64,000 bases of DNA from Petrimonas sulfuriphila (GCA_038561985.1 CP073276.1:620001-684000); one strand, 5' to 3'; shown: positions 18,526 through 27,808, counted from the stretch's first letter. A program made the numbers and translations. The notes: generated by a model not told the origin, from the letters alone.

Positions 18526-20901
18526 ATGAAAAAAAGATACATACTCCTTCTATGCCTATCCACTCTTTTTATATGGAGACAGGCAAAGGGAAACGAACCC
18601 TATAAAACTGACGCAAACATCTTCGGACATGTGTTGGACAAAAATACAAAAGAGCACTTGCCGTACGTTACTGTACAGCTGAAAGGCACTACCCTTGGAA
18701 CAACAACCGATGCAACGGGACACTACTTCCTGAAAAACCTGCCAACGGGCAATTTCACACTCGAAGTAAAAATGATCGGGTATAAAACCGTCACGAAAGA
18801 GGTGAAGATCATAGCCAACACCACCCAGGAGATCGATTTCGAGATGGAAGAAGAAAGCATCCCGCTCAACGCCGTGGTTGTGTCGGCCAACCGGAACGAA
18901 ACCAACCGGATGTTGGCCCCCTCGTTGGTGAGCGTGGTAGATATAAAGATGCTGGAAGCCACCAACTCGAAAAGCCTGGCACAAGCATTGAATTTCCAAC
19001 CCGGCTTACGCGTGGAAGACAATTGCCAGAACTGTGGTTTCTCACAGGTGAGGATCAATGGCCTTGAGGGGGCTTACTCGCAGATACTCATTGACTCCCG
19101 CCCCATTTATGGTGCATTGACCGGTGTTTACGGGCTGGAACAGATTCCCTCCAACATGATCGACCGGATTGAAGTAATTCGCGGGGGAGGGTCCGCACTG
19201 TTCGGTTCGTCAGCCATCGGCGGTGTTATTAACGTGATAACGAAAGAACCTTCCCGCAACAGCGGGGATATTGTCCACATGTTCTCATCCATCAACGGGA
19301 AAGCTGCGGAAAACAATACAATGTTCAACGCATCGATCCTTACCGAAAACCGGAAAGCGGGAATCATGCTCTACGGGCAAAACCGCGACCGCCAAGGTTA
19401 TGATCACGACGGTGACAGTTTTACCGAGATGCCCATGCTCAAAAACCGATCGTTTGGCTTCCGGTCGTTCCTGAAAACAGGGCTATACTCCAAACTTTCC
19501 ATAGAGTACCACAACATGCATGAGTTCCGCCGCGGAGGCGACAGCCTCAAGCTGCAACCGTTCCAGTCAAAAATTACCGAACAACTGGAACACTATATCA
19601 ACGGAGGAGGCATCAATTATGTGCAAAATTCGGCAGATATGAAAAACAAGTTCAACCTCTACGCTTCGGCTCAGCACACCCTTCGCAAAAGCTATTATGG
19701 CGGGGGCGACCCGGTGGAAGTAATACCCGGGTCAAACCAAAACCAGGAAGTGATCGACAACCTGAACAACCGGTTAGGCTCGTTCGGGCGTTCCACCGAA
19801 TTGATCCATCATCTGGGTGGACAATATACCCGAAGCATGGACCATCTTTTGTTTATGCCTGCCGAGCTGACTGCCGGAGCCGAGTACCTGAACAATACAC
19901 TGACCGACGTAAGCGGATACCGCACCCACGATGTGGATCAGAAAACCCATACCGCGAGCGGTTTTCTACAAAATGAATGGAAAGACGACAGGTGGAGCAT
20001 TCTTCTGGGCGGCCGCCTCGACAAGCACTCGCTGGTAAAATCGGCTATTTTCAGTCCCAGGGCAAACATCCGTTATAACCCAAACGGGAAAGTCAACTTC
20101 CGCCTGTCGTATAGCGAAGGGTTCCGCGCGCCGCAGTATTTTGATGAAGATCTACACGTAGACATTGCCGGCGGAGAACACATCGTTCGTGTCCTGTCGA
20201 AAGACCTGCAAGAAGAGCGTTCACGCAGCGTGAGTGGCTCGATTGACTTTTACCACACCACGGACAACCTCCAGTTAAACGCACTGGCGGAAGGTTTTTT
20301 CACGCACTTGAAAAATAAGATTACTGCCATTGACGACCCGGAGGTGGAAGGACAAAAACTGGTGGTAAATGCCAAAGGTGAAAATGCGAAAGTATACGGC
20401 ATAAACCTGGAAGGAAGAATGGCATACGGCCGCCTGTTGGATCTGCAACTGGGGGTAACGTTTCAGAAAAGTTTGTTTGACCAGGCCCAGGAACCGATAG
20501 AAGGTGTAGGCGGGTATCGCGAGTTCATGCGCACTCCCGATACTTACGGGTATTTCGTCACCACGTGGAAACCGGCGACCCGCTTTTCAGCAACGCTTTC
20601 GGGAAACTATACCGGGCGGATGTACGTGCCCCACGTGAAAGGGGAAGGCGACCCTGCCAAAGACCGGTTTGCATCGGAAAATAAAATTGAAAGGGTAAAC
20701 TCTTTTTTTGAGTTGCATACAAAATTGTCTTACGACATTCCCGTTCTCGAGTATTCCACACTGCAATTGAACGCGGGAGTGCAGAACATTTTCAATGCCT
20801 ATCAAAAAGATTTCGATACCGGTGCAGGAAGGGCATCCGATTATATCTACGGCCCATCAGCTCCGCGAAGCGTGTTTGCAGGGATAAAACTAACGCTTTG
20901 A
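18526..20901 (+). CDS. TonB-dependent outer-membrane receptor with N-terminal carboxypeptidase-regulatory-like domain
   Basis: A 791-aa receptor: signal peptide (1-22), a CarboxypepD_reg-like beta-sandwich (about 28-110, IFGHVLDKNTKEHLPYVTV), plug domain (about 115-235) with SKSLAQALNFQPGLRVEDN and IEVIRGGGSALFGSSAIGG, and a 22-stranded barrel ending in FAGIKLTL. Within the plug, DNCQNCGFSQVRINGLEG holds a CxxC pair that could bind metal or form a disulfide. It resembles the FepA/CirA-like group rather than SusC. The preceding His-rich protein suggests a metal or metal-chelate ligand. This is inference. Confidence 0.85.
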   Translation: MKKRYILLLCLSTLFIWRQAKGNEPYKTDANIFGHVLDKNTKEHLPYVTVQLKGTTLGTTTDATGHYFLKNLPTGNFTLEVKMIGYKTVTKEVKIIANTTQEIDFEMEEESIPLNAVVVSANRNETNRMLAPSLVSVVDIKMLEATNSKSLAQALNFQPGLRVEDNCQNCGFSQVRINGLEGAYSQILIDSRPIYGALTGVYGLEQIPSNMIDRIEVIRGGGSALFGSSAIGGVINVITKEPSRNSGDIVHMFSSINGKAAENNTMFNASILTENRKAGIMLYGQNRDRQGYDHDGDSFTEMPMLKNRSFGFRSFLKTGLYSKLSIEYHNMHEFRRGGDSLKLQPFQSKITEQLEHYINGGGINYVQNSADMKNKFNLYASAQHTLRKSYYGGGDPVEVIPGSNQNQEVIDNLNNRLGSFGRSTELIHHLGGQYTRSMDHLLFMPAELTAGAEYLNNTLTDVSGYRTHDVDQKTHTASGFLQNEWKDDRWSILLGGRLDKHSLVKSAIFSPRANIRYNPNGKVNFRLSYSEGFRAPQYFDEDLHVDIAGGEHIVRVLSKDLQEERSRSVSGSIDFYHTTDNLQLNALAEGFFTHLKNKITAIDDPEVEGQKLVVNAKGENAKVYGINLEGRMAYGRLLDLQLGVTFQKSLFDQAQEPIEGVGGYREFMRTPDTYGYFVTTWKPATRFSATLSGNYTGRMYVPHVKGEGDPAKDRFASENKIERVNSFFELHTKLSYDIPVLEYSTLQLNAGVQNIFNAYQKDFDTGAGRASDYIYGPSAPRSVFAGIKLTL

Positions 20902-20911
20902 AACATATTGA

Positions 20912-22847
20912 ATCGAGTAGGAGGAAAATAAAATAGTTTTCCTCCTATTTTATTTTCCGACCTCTCACACCACCGTACGTACGGATCTCGTATACGGCGG
21001 TTCCTTAACATTACCGTCTCACCGCTTCATAATAATCCGTAAAGAAAACGTAACCGGCTTTGCATAAACGTTCATTTGTAATAGTACGGGTTAGTATATA
21101 GCTTTTGGCGATATGCCAATAACCTTTCCTCGTGTTACCCCACTCGTAGGCTTTGTATTTATTAATACCGAGCTTGATGAGATTGGTCACTTTGGTCTTT
21201 ATCCGTTTCCATTGTTTCCAGATTACCATGCGTAACCGTCGGCGATACCACATATCCGTCTTTTCTAACAAACTTCTCATATCTGCCAGTTTGAAGTATT
21301 GCACCCAGCCTTTAATATAGTAACCGAGTGCTGTCTTCCTGCGCTCGTTTCCCCACCCGTTGCTTCTGGATGTCAGCTCTTTGATTTTGGCTTTCATCTT
21401 TATCACACTTTTGGGGTGTATTCTTAGCCTGCATTCTCCCTTGTAACGGTAGAAACCGTAGCCAAGAAAGTTGATATCCCTGATGGAGGCAACTTTGGTT
21501 TTATCCCGATTGACTTTAAGGAAAAGTTTCTCCTCTATATAAGAAGTAATACTTTTCATAGTTCTTTCGGCACCTCGTTTGCTTTTACATAGTATAACCA
21601 AGTCATCGGCATATCGTACAAACTTATGTCCCCTTCTTTCAAGCTCCCAGTCTAACTCATTAAGAAGGACGTTACCAAGCAGGGGACTTAATGGTCCACC
21701 CTGCGGTACTCCTTCAAGAGTCTCACCAAAGCGTCCATCTTGTTGTATTACACCTGCATTAAGGTATTTATGAATGAGTGATACCACCCTGCCATCTTTA
21801 ATGGTTCGGGATAGTACCTCAATCAGTTTGCCGTGTACTACCGTGTCAAAGAATCTTTCCAAGTCCATATCTACTGCATGGATATATCCCTCGGTGATGT
21901 ACTGTTGACATTTTTGGACTGCCTGGTGAGCTGACCGCCTGGGTCTGAACCCATAGCTGTGGTCAGAGAACTGTGGCTCGTAAATAAGGGATAGTTGTTG
22001 TGATATGCTTTGCTGGATAACTCTGTCTACTACTGTAGGAATACCCAACTGGCGCTGTTTGCCGTTTCCCTTGGGTATTAATACCCGTCGTGTCGGATGG
22101 GGGCGATATTTACCCCTTAGAATAGAGCTTATCTGTGCATCCTTATGGTTGACAAGATAATCTTTTAAAGAATCCACCTCCATCTTGTCTACTCCTGCTG
22201 CACCTTTATTGCTCTTTACTCGCTTGTAAGCTGCATTAAGGTTGGCAGGTGAAAGAATGCTTTCAAGAAGTCCATTCTCTTTGCGGTTTTCCGGTTCGGT
22301 GAGGTTGTTCTCAGTTATCCACAGGAAAGTCTGCCCTCCCGCATAGCCTTCGGATGCCGTCCTATTCTTCTGCGGGCAGGTCTCTGCTTTATCAAAGATT
22401 TTCTGCCTTCTTCCTTTCATACTATGGTAACATTCATTTACTACTCGCCCATTAAGGTTCAGCCCTTCCCATACTTAAGGTGACATATGGTACTATGGCT
22501 TCTGCTGACTTCTTGCGGCAAGCTTTACTCCGCTATGGTGCATCGAATGAATCATCTTCGCCAAACGTCCGCAAGACCTCCCGTGGTAAGGCAATTAACT
22601 TTTATCCCATATCCCCGCCGCATTTACATCCCTGTGTCCGTATAGTCTTTGGATTTTGACTTGAAATGCAGTCTTATCCCACAGGTTATGCCTGTATACG
22701 ATTCGTGTTACTCGGGGCAGGACTTTGCCGTGGGCTTCCTTCAGATTCCACCTCACGATGGACACCCTTGCCGTTGGCTAATGGTTGGCGACTATAAACC
22801 TCCATAATGGACTTTCACCATCGAGTTAATCACCATGCACGGCGCAC
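20912..22847 (-). mobile_element. group II intron (complete-looking, with RT/maturase)
   Basis: On the minus strand the element starts with GTGCG at 22847 (group II 5' consensus GUGYG), followed by a domain I-like segment containing GGTGATTAACTCGATGG. It carries an RT ORF, then a domain V hairpin (about 20963-21010, GAACCGCCGTATACG paired with CGTACGTACGGTGG). A domain VI stem follows at about 20922-20957 (GGAAAATAAAATAG/CTATTTTATTTTCC). The 3' end is at one of two sites: after CCTAC (20922 or nearby) or after CTACTCGAT (20912). The intron lies between two convergent genes and starts 6 bp beyond a perfect 10-bp hairpin of the upstream gene. Insertion next to terminators is known for class C introns. 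I do not assign a class. Confidence 0.85.
21011..22420 (-). CDS. ltrA: group II intron reverse transcriptase/maturase
   Basis: A 469-aa intron-encoded protein, apparently full length. The RT domain (about 85-345) has the RT motifs RRVLIPKGNGKQRQLGIPTV, YGFRPRRSAHQAV, GVPQGGPLSPLLGN and the catalytic YADD (residues 270-273, FVRYADDLVILC). Domain X/maturase follows (about 370-450, with GYYIKGWVQYFKL). It ends at GYVFFTDYYEAVRR with no HNH endonuclease, so mobility would use nascent strands at replication forks or retrotransposition, as for other endonuclease-less introns. It splices its host RNA and copies the lariat into DNA. No frameshift or internal stop is seen. Confidence 0.93.
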   Translation of the reverse strand: MKGRRQKIFDKAETCPQKNRTASEGYAGGQTFLWITENNLTEPENRKENGLLESILSPANLNAAYKRVKSNKGAAGVDKMEVDSLKDYLVNHKDAQISSILRGKYRPHPTRRVLIPKGNGKQRQLGIPTVVDRVIQQSISQQLSLIYEPQFSDHSYGFRPRRSAHQAVQKCQQYITEGYIHAVDMDLERFFDTVVHGKLIEVLSRTIKDGRVVSLIHKYLNAGVIQQDGRFGETLEGVPQGGPLSPLLGNVLLNELDWELERRGHKFVRYADDLVILCKSKRGAERTMKSITSYIEEKLFLKVNRDKTKVASIRDINFLGYGFYRYKGECRLRIHPKSVIKMKAKIKELTSRSNGWGNERRKTALGYYIKGWVQYFKLADMRSLLEKTDMWYRRRLRMVIWKQWKRIKTKVTNLIKLGINKYKAYEWGNTRKGYWHIAKSYILTRTITNERLCKAGYVFFTDYYEAVRR

Positions 22848-22853
22848 ATTCTG

Positions 22854-22882
22854 AACTCCAGGAAATTACAACTCCTGGAGTT
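22854..22882 (-). terminator. hairpin after the DUF4249 gene, adjacent to the intron insertion point
   Basis: A 10-bp perfect inverted repeat, AACTCCAGGA (22854-22863) with TCCTGGAGTT (22873-22882), and a 9-nt loop. On the minus strand it follows the DUF4249 stop by 16 bp. The natural T-run is missing, perhaps displaced by the intron inserted 6 bp further on. Confidence 0.55.
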
Positions 22883-22898
22883 TAGGTTTTGATCAAAC

Positions 22899-23969
22899 CT
22901 ACCACTGTATTGAATAGCCTCCCTCCGTGTATTTTTCGAATCTAAAAACAAACCGGCTTGTGGTATATGCACCTAAAATCCCCAATCCGTTTTCTACGTT
23001 TGTCCGTACTTGTACTGGCTCCACAAAAGGGTTTTCATCCACATTATACGCTTTGGCGGCAGAAACCACAAATTGATAATAATCGGAAGACATACTGGAT
23101 AAGGCGATAACATATTCTTTCGTGAAAGGACCACCGGCATTGATGATTTCTTCGTTTCCATTTGGCCTTTTCATGACGGTTTTGAGGTTCTCATAGTATT
23201 CAAAATTAAAAAACAGCTCTCTTCCGTTCACCAATGCATCGGAAAAAATATTCTCCAGTTGCCTTTTATAACCGGAATCTTCTTCTCCCCACAAAACTTC
23301 TTCGAGCGGGTTACCCGTATCCGAAATGTTTCCTTTCAACACTTTGCTCAACTCTACCTTTTGCAACTCTTTTCCGATGGACTTATCCTTATCGTACAAA
23401 TTGTGTTCGGCTTTGATAAAATAAAAATTCTCCTCGTTCTTTTCCTCTTTTAAGCGTAAGCGGATCTTGTTAACATGCTCCCATTGCTTAAATGTATACC
23501 CCGGATCATCGGTGAATTGGCTGGAAACATCTTTTACCGTATGCGTAAGGGTAGAATCCGCCAATTCAAACACCGGAGCCTGCGGAATCCCGGTTTTCGC
23601 TTTTACCGCTTCGAAACCCGGAGCCGATGCGCGGACTTCAATCTCATCGCCAATTCGCGGACGATATTGCCCGGCGTAATTCCCCTCATTGCCGTAAACA
23701 AGCTTTTCCTTCAACACCCCGTTCACGTATAGCTCTACGGAAGCGTTTTCGATAGACACGTAGGGTGTATGGTCATCCATGACAAAACGGCTTTTTGAAA
23801 GATGTACCGTTACATTTTCATCGGGCGTGAGATAACCGTTCAATACCAGAACCGGTTTTTTTACATCTCCTTTAAATTCGATTTCTTTTTCGCAGGCGCA
23901 GAACAGGAGTGCGCAGAGCAAAATAATACAGAATATGGATTTTTTATTCATTTTTGATTGTTGTTTCAT
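22899..23969 (-). CDS. DUF4249 lipoprotein partner of a TonB receptor
   Basis: 356 aa, or 350 from the ATG at 23951 (MNKKSIFCII), which gives a cleaner signal peptide. The lipobox ends at Cys in ALLFCACEKEIEF. An Ig-like N-terminal region (KPVLVLNGYLTPDENVTVHLSKS) is typical of DUF4249. It starts 14 bp after the TonB-dependent receptor gene on the same strand, the usual arrangement for this family. By analogy with SusD it may be a surface-exposed lid or ligand-binding lipoprotein of the receptor. The substrate is unknown. Confidence 0.8.
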   Translation of the reverse strand: MKQQSKMNKKSIFCIILLCALLFCACEKEIEFKGDVKKPVLVLNGYLTPDENVTVHLSKSRFVMDDHTPYVSIENASVELYVNGVLKEKLVYGNEGNYAGQYRPRIGDEIEVRASAPGFEAVKAKTGIPQAPVFELADSTLTHTVKDVSSQFTDDPGYTFKQWEHVNKIRLRLKEEKNEENFYFIKAEHNLYDKDKSIGKELQKVELSKVLKGNISDTGNPLEEVLWGEEDSGYKRQLENIFSDALVNGRELFFNFEYYENLKTVMKRPNGNEEIINAGGPFTKEYVIALSSMSSDYYQFVVSAAKAYNVDENPFVEPVQVRTNVENGLGILGAYTTSRFVFRFEKYTEGGYSIQW

Positions 23970-23983
23970 TGACCGTTAACTGT

Positions 23984-26431
23984 TTAAAACCTTACCACAT
24001 ACGTCACCGACGGCAATACCGGAAAGATGGACACCTGCTTGAGCACCGTTTTCGAACGGCTCTCGCTTGGCCCCGTCTGTTCCGTTTTTGACGAAGGATA
24101 CACGAAAAACGGATTCAGCTGATTATACACGTTATATACACTGATGTTCCACGTACGCTTCCACCCGCGCCGGGTAGTTTTGTGAAAGTTTACGCCCAAA
24201 TCCATGCGGTGATAGTTGTTGTACCGAAAGTTGTTGCGGCTCTCCACGTAAGTGACAGATTGCAAGGCGTAATGCGATTCCTGATAATTGGGTGCGGGCA
24301 CAGTGCGGTAGGACTGATAGCCGAACGTGGCAGCGTTACCCGTGCTGTAAACCCAGGATCCCGAAATATCAAACCGGTCAGAGAACTTATGCATGAGGGT
24401 AAGGCTCACATCGTGCCTGCGGTCATACTTGGCAGGAAAAACCTTTCCGTAGTTTATTTCATGTCCGGGCCGATCAAAAATACGATCGGCTTTCGACCAC
24501 GTGTAGCCCAACCATCCCGAAGTATTTCCAAACGACCGCTGCGCCAGGAACTCCACGCCGTAAGCCACACCACGCCCCATACTTACCTTGTCTTCCCAAT
24601 TGGACGATGCTCCCATGAACGACGCTCCATCTTTGTACTCCAACAGGTTGTCCATGGTTTTGTAATACCCTTCTACGGAAAAATCGGCCACGTGCGGTAC
24701 TGTATAAAACAAGCCCGCCGAATATTGGTGTGACGACATGGGTTTTATCTTTTTCGTAACGGGAACCCACAAATCGGTAGGAAGACTCACCGAACTGTTC
24801 GAAAGCAGATGGATATATTGGTTCATATAGGCGTAACCGGCTTTTGCTGAAAAGTTTTCGCCCAACATTACCCGCATTCCCGCACGCGGTTGCACCGAGA
24901 AGTAATTTTCCTTTTGCACGTGGAACGACGAAAAATGCACACCCAGGTTCACCTTAAACAATTCCCCCAACGCAATATTGTCTTCGATATAGCTCATGGT
25001 CTCGTGCGCATACACGTTAGGACTTCCCACAATCGTATCGATTTTTTGCGTATTGGGGTCGGTATCGTTTACCTTTATCGACGACACATCCGGTGAAAAC
25101 GTGTGATACGTGTAGTTTGTGCCGAACTTGATATCGTGCGACGGGCCGGGCGTATAATCAAAGTCAACCTTAGCCGTCCAATCGTGGATACCCGAATCGT
25201 ATTTCAGAGCAATTTCCGATTTACTCGTTTTATGGGGCGTCACGGATTTATCCACGTATTGATCTTCGTAGCCCATTTTCAGGTCAGACCTGTATCGCGT
25301 GAATGCCGCAGTAGTATTCATAAACAGTTTGCTGCCCACCACACGGCTCCACCGTAATGACGTAACCAGGTTGCCCCAACCCCAGTTCATTTTTTGCCAT
25401 TCTTTGCTTTCATACGTTGAACTATTGGCAGATTTTGTACGCATTTTGGTATGCATGGCATCATCTCCCGTGTAAATACTGAGATAGAGTCGGTCACGGT
25501 CGGAAAACTTGTGTGTAAATTTGGCGTTAATGTCATAAAAATAATATCCGCCACCGTAATTCGTATCGTCCTCCTCCTGCCTGGCGGCGTACTTGATAAG
25601 CGGCTGGGCCAAAATATCGAAGTAAGTACGGCGCAACGAAACATTAAATGTGGTTTTTTCTTTCACGATGGGCCCTTCCACCTGGAGTTTCGCCGAAAGT
25701 GTCCCGATGCTGGCTGTCCCGCTGATCTTTTTATCGTCGCCGTCTTTCATGCGCACATCCACCACAGACGAAAGCCGTCCTCCGAAACGTGCCGGGAAGC
25801 TACCTTTATAAAGCGTTACGTTTTTAAGCGCATCACTGTTGAAAACGGAAAAAAAGCCCATCATGTGATTCACGTTGTAGAGCGGGATACCGTCCAGGAG
25901 TAACAAATTTTCATCGGGCCCACCGCCCCGCACATACAAACCGGCCGATCCTTCTGTGCCCGACTGCACGCCGGGCAACAGCTGCAAGGCTTTAATGATA
26001 TCGTTTTCACCCAATAACGATGGAATATTTTTGATTTGTGCGATGGGTACTTCCACGGCGCTCATTTGCGAACCGCGTACTCCCGTTTCGGAGCGGTGCC
26101 CTACCACGGTCACTTCTTGCAACACGTTTTGCAAGGTGAGTTGAATATTGACAACCGTGTCGCGTTGCAACACAAACGATCGCTTTTCGGGCTGGTAACC
26201 GATATAGGAAAAGGCCAAAGAAACCTCGCCTTTAGGCAAGGTGAGGGAAAAAAAGCCAAAATTGTTCGTGGCGTTTCCTTTAGCCGATAATTCGTCAAAG
26301 ACGGTAGCGGAAATCAGTTGCTCGCCGGTTTCCTTGTCCGTAATATATCCGCTAATGGTGTAATGCTGTGCCGACACACCCAGCGCCGGCAAAATAAAAA
26401 ACAAAAGTAAGATCCTTTCTAATGTCGTCAT
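23984..26431 (-). CDS. TonB-dependent receptor with carboxypeptidase-like regulatory domain (DUF4249-associated)
   Basis: An 815-aa receptor with a signal peptide (about 1-21), CarboxypepD_reg-like domain (YTISGYITDKETGEQLISATVF), plug domain (about 115-225; LGENDIIKALQLLPGVQSG and GLYVRGGGPDENLLLLDGIP), and a long beta-barrel ending in TYVVRF. The plug sequence is characteristic of receptors paired with DUF4249 proteins, and a DUF4249 gene follows 14 bp downstream. Ligand unknown; it could be a peptide, siderophore or glycan. No classical -7 box was found directly upstream. A weak TACCTTTC lies at 26482-26489. Confidence 0.87.
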   Translation of the reverse strand: MTTLERILLLFFILPALGVSAQHYTISGYITDKETGEQLISATVFDELSAKGNATNNFGFFSLTLPKGEVSLAFSYIGYQPEKRSFVLQRDTVVNIQLTLQNVLQEVTVVGHRSETGVRGSQMSAVEVPIAQIKNIPSLLGENDIIKALQLLPGVQSGTEGSAGLYVRGGGPDENLLLLDGIPLYNVNHMMGFFSVFNSDALKNVTLYKGSFPARFGGRLSSVVDVRMKDGDDKKISGTASIGTLSAKLQVEGPIVKEKTTFNVSLRRTYFDILAQPLIKYAARQEEDDTNYGGGYYFYDINAKFTHKFSDRDRLYLSIYTGDDAMHTKMRTKSANSSTYESKEWQKMNWGWGNLVTSLRWSRVVGSKLFMNTTAAFTRYRSDLKMGYEDQYVDKSVTPHKTSKSEIALKYDSGIHDWTAKVDFDYTPGPSHDIKFGTNYTYHTFSPDVSSIKVNDTDPNTQKIDTIVGSPNVYAHETMSYIEDNIALGELFKVNLGVHFSSFHVQKENYFSVQPRAGMRVMLGENFSAKAGYAYMNQYIHLLSNSSVSLPTDLWVPVTKKIKPMSSHQYSAGLFYTVPHVADFSVEGYYKTMDNLLEYKDGASFMGASSNWEDKVSMGRGVAYGVEFLAQRSFGNTSGWLGYTWSKADRIFDRPGHEINYGKVFPAKYDRRHDVSLTLMHKFSDRFDISGSWVYSTGNAATFGYQSYRTVPAPNYQESHYALQSVTYVESRNNFRYNNYHRMDLGVNFHKTTRRGWKRTWNISVYNVYNQLNPFFVYPSSKTEQTGPSESRSKTVLKQVSIFPVLPSVTYVVRF

Positions 26432-26590
26432 ACCCTTTAGTTATGGTGTTGGAATTTTGATAAGCTTGAAATTGTTTTGCCGAAAGGTATATGTGTCTCG
26501 GTACAGCAATGATGCAAAGCTGCACAAAATCACGGCACGAGACTTAGTTAAAAAAATAAAATAAAAGGTGTAATTTCGTTCTAATGGTAC

Positions 26591-26840
26591 TTATCTCTTC
26601 TTCTCATCCACCCTAACTTTCAAGGTTTTAGAAGAATCCGTCACAAAACCACCATCCGATACTTTATTGATCTCATAAAGCACCTTGATGTTCTTTTCGG
26701 CATTTCCTTTCAGTGTAAGAAAGATCTCAGTTTCATATTGTGAGGATTTATCAGTCTCGGATAGTTTTCCACACGACACAAACAAAAGTAGAGCGAAGAA
26801 CAAATACAAAAAAATAGCGTCGTGGCCTGTCTCTATTCAT
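26591..26840 (-). CDS. small putative lipoprotein, probably frameshifted in a T7 run
   Basis: The last 72 codons (26591-26809) are open but begin with TTG in the middle of a hydrophobic signal (YLFFALLLFVSCGK). In another frame an ATG at 26840 encodes MNRDRPRRY and reaches the homopolymer at 26808-26814 (seven T on the minus strand). With one T fewer the two pieces join into a textbook lipoprotein signal with Arg-rich n-region, hydrophobic core and lipobox Cys. So either the gene is a recent frameshift mutant, the run is slippery, or the base call is wrong. The mature part (about 57 aa, acidic-basic mixed) has no recognisable domain. Confidence 0.45.
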
Positions 26841-27249
26841 CTCTTCATCGGATGGATTCTTTTGAAGGCTGCTTTCTTAATGATTCTATTTATGGTGTAA
26901 AAAATTGAAATATGGATGCTGATGGGTTGTTAAACAAATTCGCGGGCGTTGGTTTTTATCTTCGATTGTTTCCGCGTAAGCCATTACCGAAAAAATGCCC
27001 CTTATGAGCTCCGGCACCAAGTTTGAGCTGTACCGCCCGCAAAACCTCGACTTTATTTTCAATGAACGATGATTGGGAGTTGGTGGCCGGGTAATCAGTA
27101 ATTATCAACCTGCCGACAGACATTCTTTCACTTCGCCACACACCATTCGCAGAAGGGTGCGAGCACACGCACAAAAAATGCGCAAACCTTTTTATTCAAT
27201 TGGTTTACACGTCAAAACTGTCAGTGTTGCAATAATGCGCGTTCAGTTA
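26841..27249 (+). other. 409-bp region without a recognisable gene
   Basis: No open frame here has coding character that I can recognise, and no tRNA, IS end or repeat is visible. It separates the small lipoprotein from the ParE toxin gene and may be a decayed remnant. Confidence 0.4.
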
Positions 27250-27537
27250 TCAAGTTTTATTTTTAGGATTACGGTGCGTATGAAAGATTGAATACACCAC
27301 CACTTCATTGTCAACCACTTCATAAATGATGATATAGGGAAACTTCCTGACCACGGCTTCCCGATAGGGAATTTTTCGCAAGGGATACTGATAAGGATTT
27401 TGTTGAATACCATTCAAATACGTTTCGATAGTATTCAAAAAAGCCAAGCCAAGTCCTCGCTGTTGGCTCTCATACCATGAAATAGCGTCCGACAATTCAT
27501 TTTCAGCTCTCGCCTTTAACACCAAGTTATAATCCAT
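27250..27537 (-). CDS. ParE/RelE-family toxin
   Basis: 95 aa from the ATG at 27537 (MDYNLVLK). A TTG three codons earlier is unnecessary. Family features: N-terminal strand YNLVLKARAENEL, helix ISWYESQQRGLGLAFLNTIETYL, and C-terminal strands with RKIPYREAVVRKFPYIIIYEVVDNEVVVYSIFHT, matching the conserved R-FPY-I-Y-V pattern of ParE. ParE toxins inhibit gyrase, while RelE toxins cut mRNA. The sequence looks closer to ParE. It overlaps the upstream antitoxin gene by 11 bp, so it is translated with it. Confidence 0.85.
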   Translation of the reverse strand: MDYNLVLKARAENELSDAISWYESQQRGLGLAFLNTIETYLNGIQQNPYQYPLRKIPYREAVVRKFPYIIIYEVVDNEVVVYSIFHTHRNPKNKT

Positions 27538-27760
27538 GCTTCTCAATCAGCCTTTCTTTCACTTCTTTCCAACCGTAAGAGGGCGTGGCTTGGTTCAAGT
27601 GCAGTTCCCGTTCTTTATCCAACACCTTATAAAACGATTCGGGCACGGATGTTTCATATGCTTCTTCCGTGTCGATAATTGCCTCCAATATGCGCAGTAT
27701 TCTATCATCCGCCTTATCCACAAATTCGTGAATCTTCTTTTTGACTACAGCTGTTTCCAT
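27527..27760 (-). CDS. antitoxin of the ParE-type pair
   Basis: A 77-aa, highly charged, mostly helical protein (METAVVKKKIHEFVDKADD) of the kind placed before ParE toxins in Bacteroidota. The N-terminal half resembles a short dimerising/DNA-binding helix set, and the C-terminal half (SYGWKEVKERLIEKHGL) is the likely toxin wrap. It overlaps the toxin start by 11 bp. A perfect 12-bp inverted repeat flanking its -7 box (27766-27808) is a probable autoregulatory operator. Confidence 0.75.
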   Translation of the reverse strand: METAVVKKKIHEFVDKADDRILRILEAIIDTEEAYETSVPESFYKVLDKERELHLNQATPSYGWKEVKERLIEKHGL

Positions 27761-27765
27761 ATTCT

Positions 27766-27808
27766 ATTATATTTGTTGAAATAGACAACCAAAGATAACA
27801 AATATAAT
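27766..27808 (-). promoter_or_regulatory. promoter and probable operator of the toxin-antitoxin pair
   Basis: ATTATATTTGTT (27766-27777) is exactly complementary to 27797-27808, leaving a 19-bp spacer. The -7 box TATCTTTG on the minus strand (27790-27797) sits within the spacer and touches one arm, so a bound antitoxin would block initiation. Confidence 0.65.
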
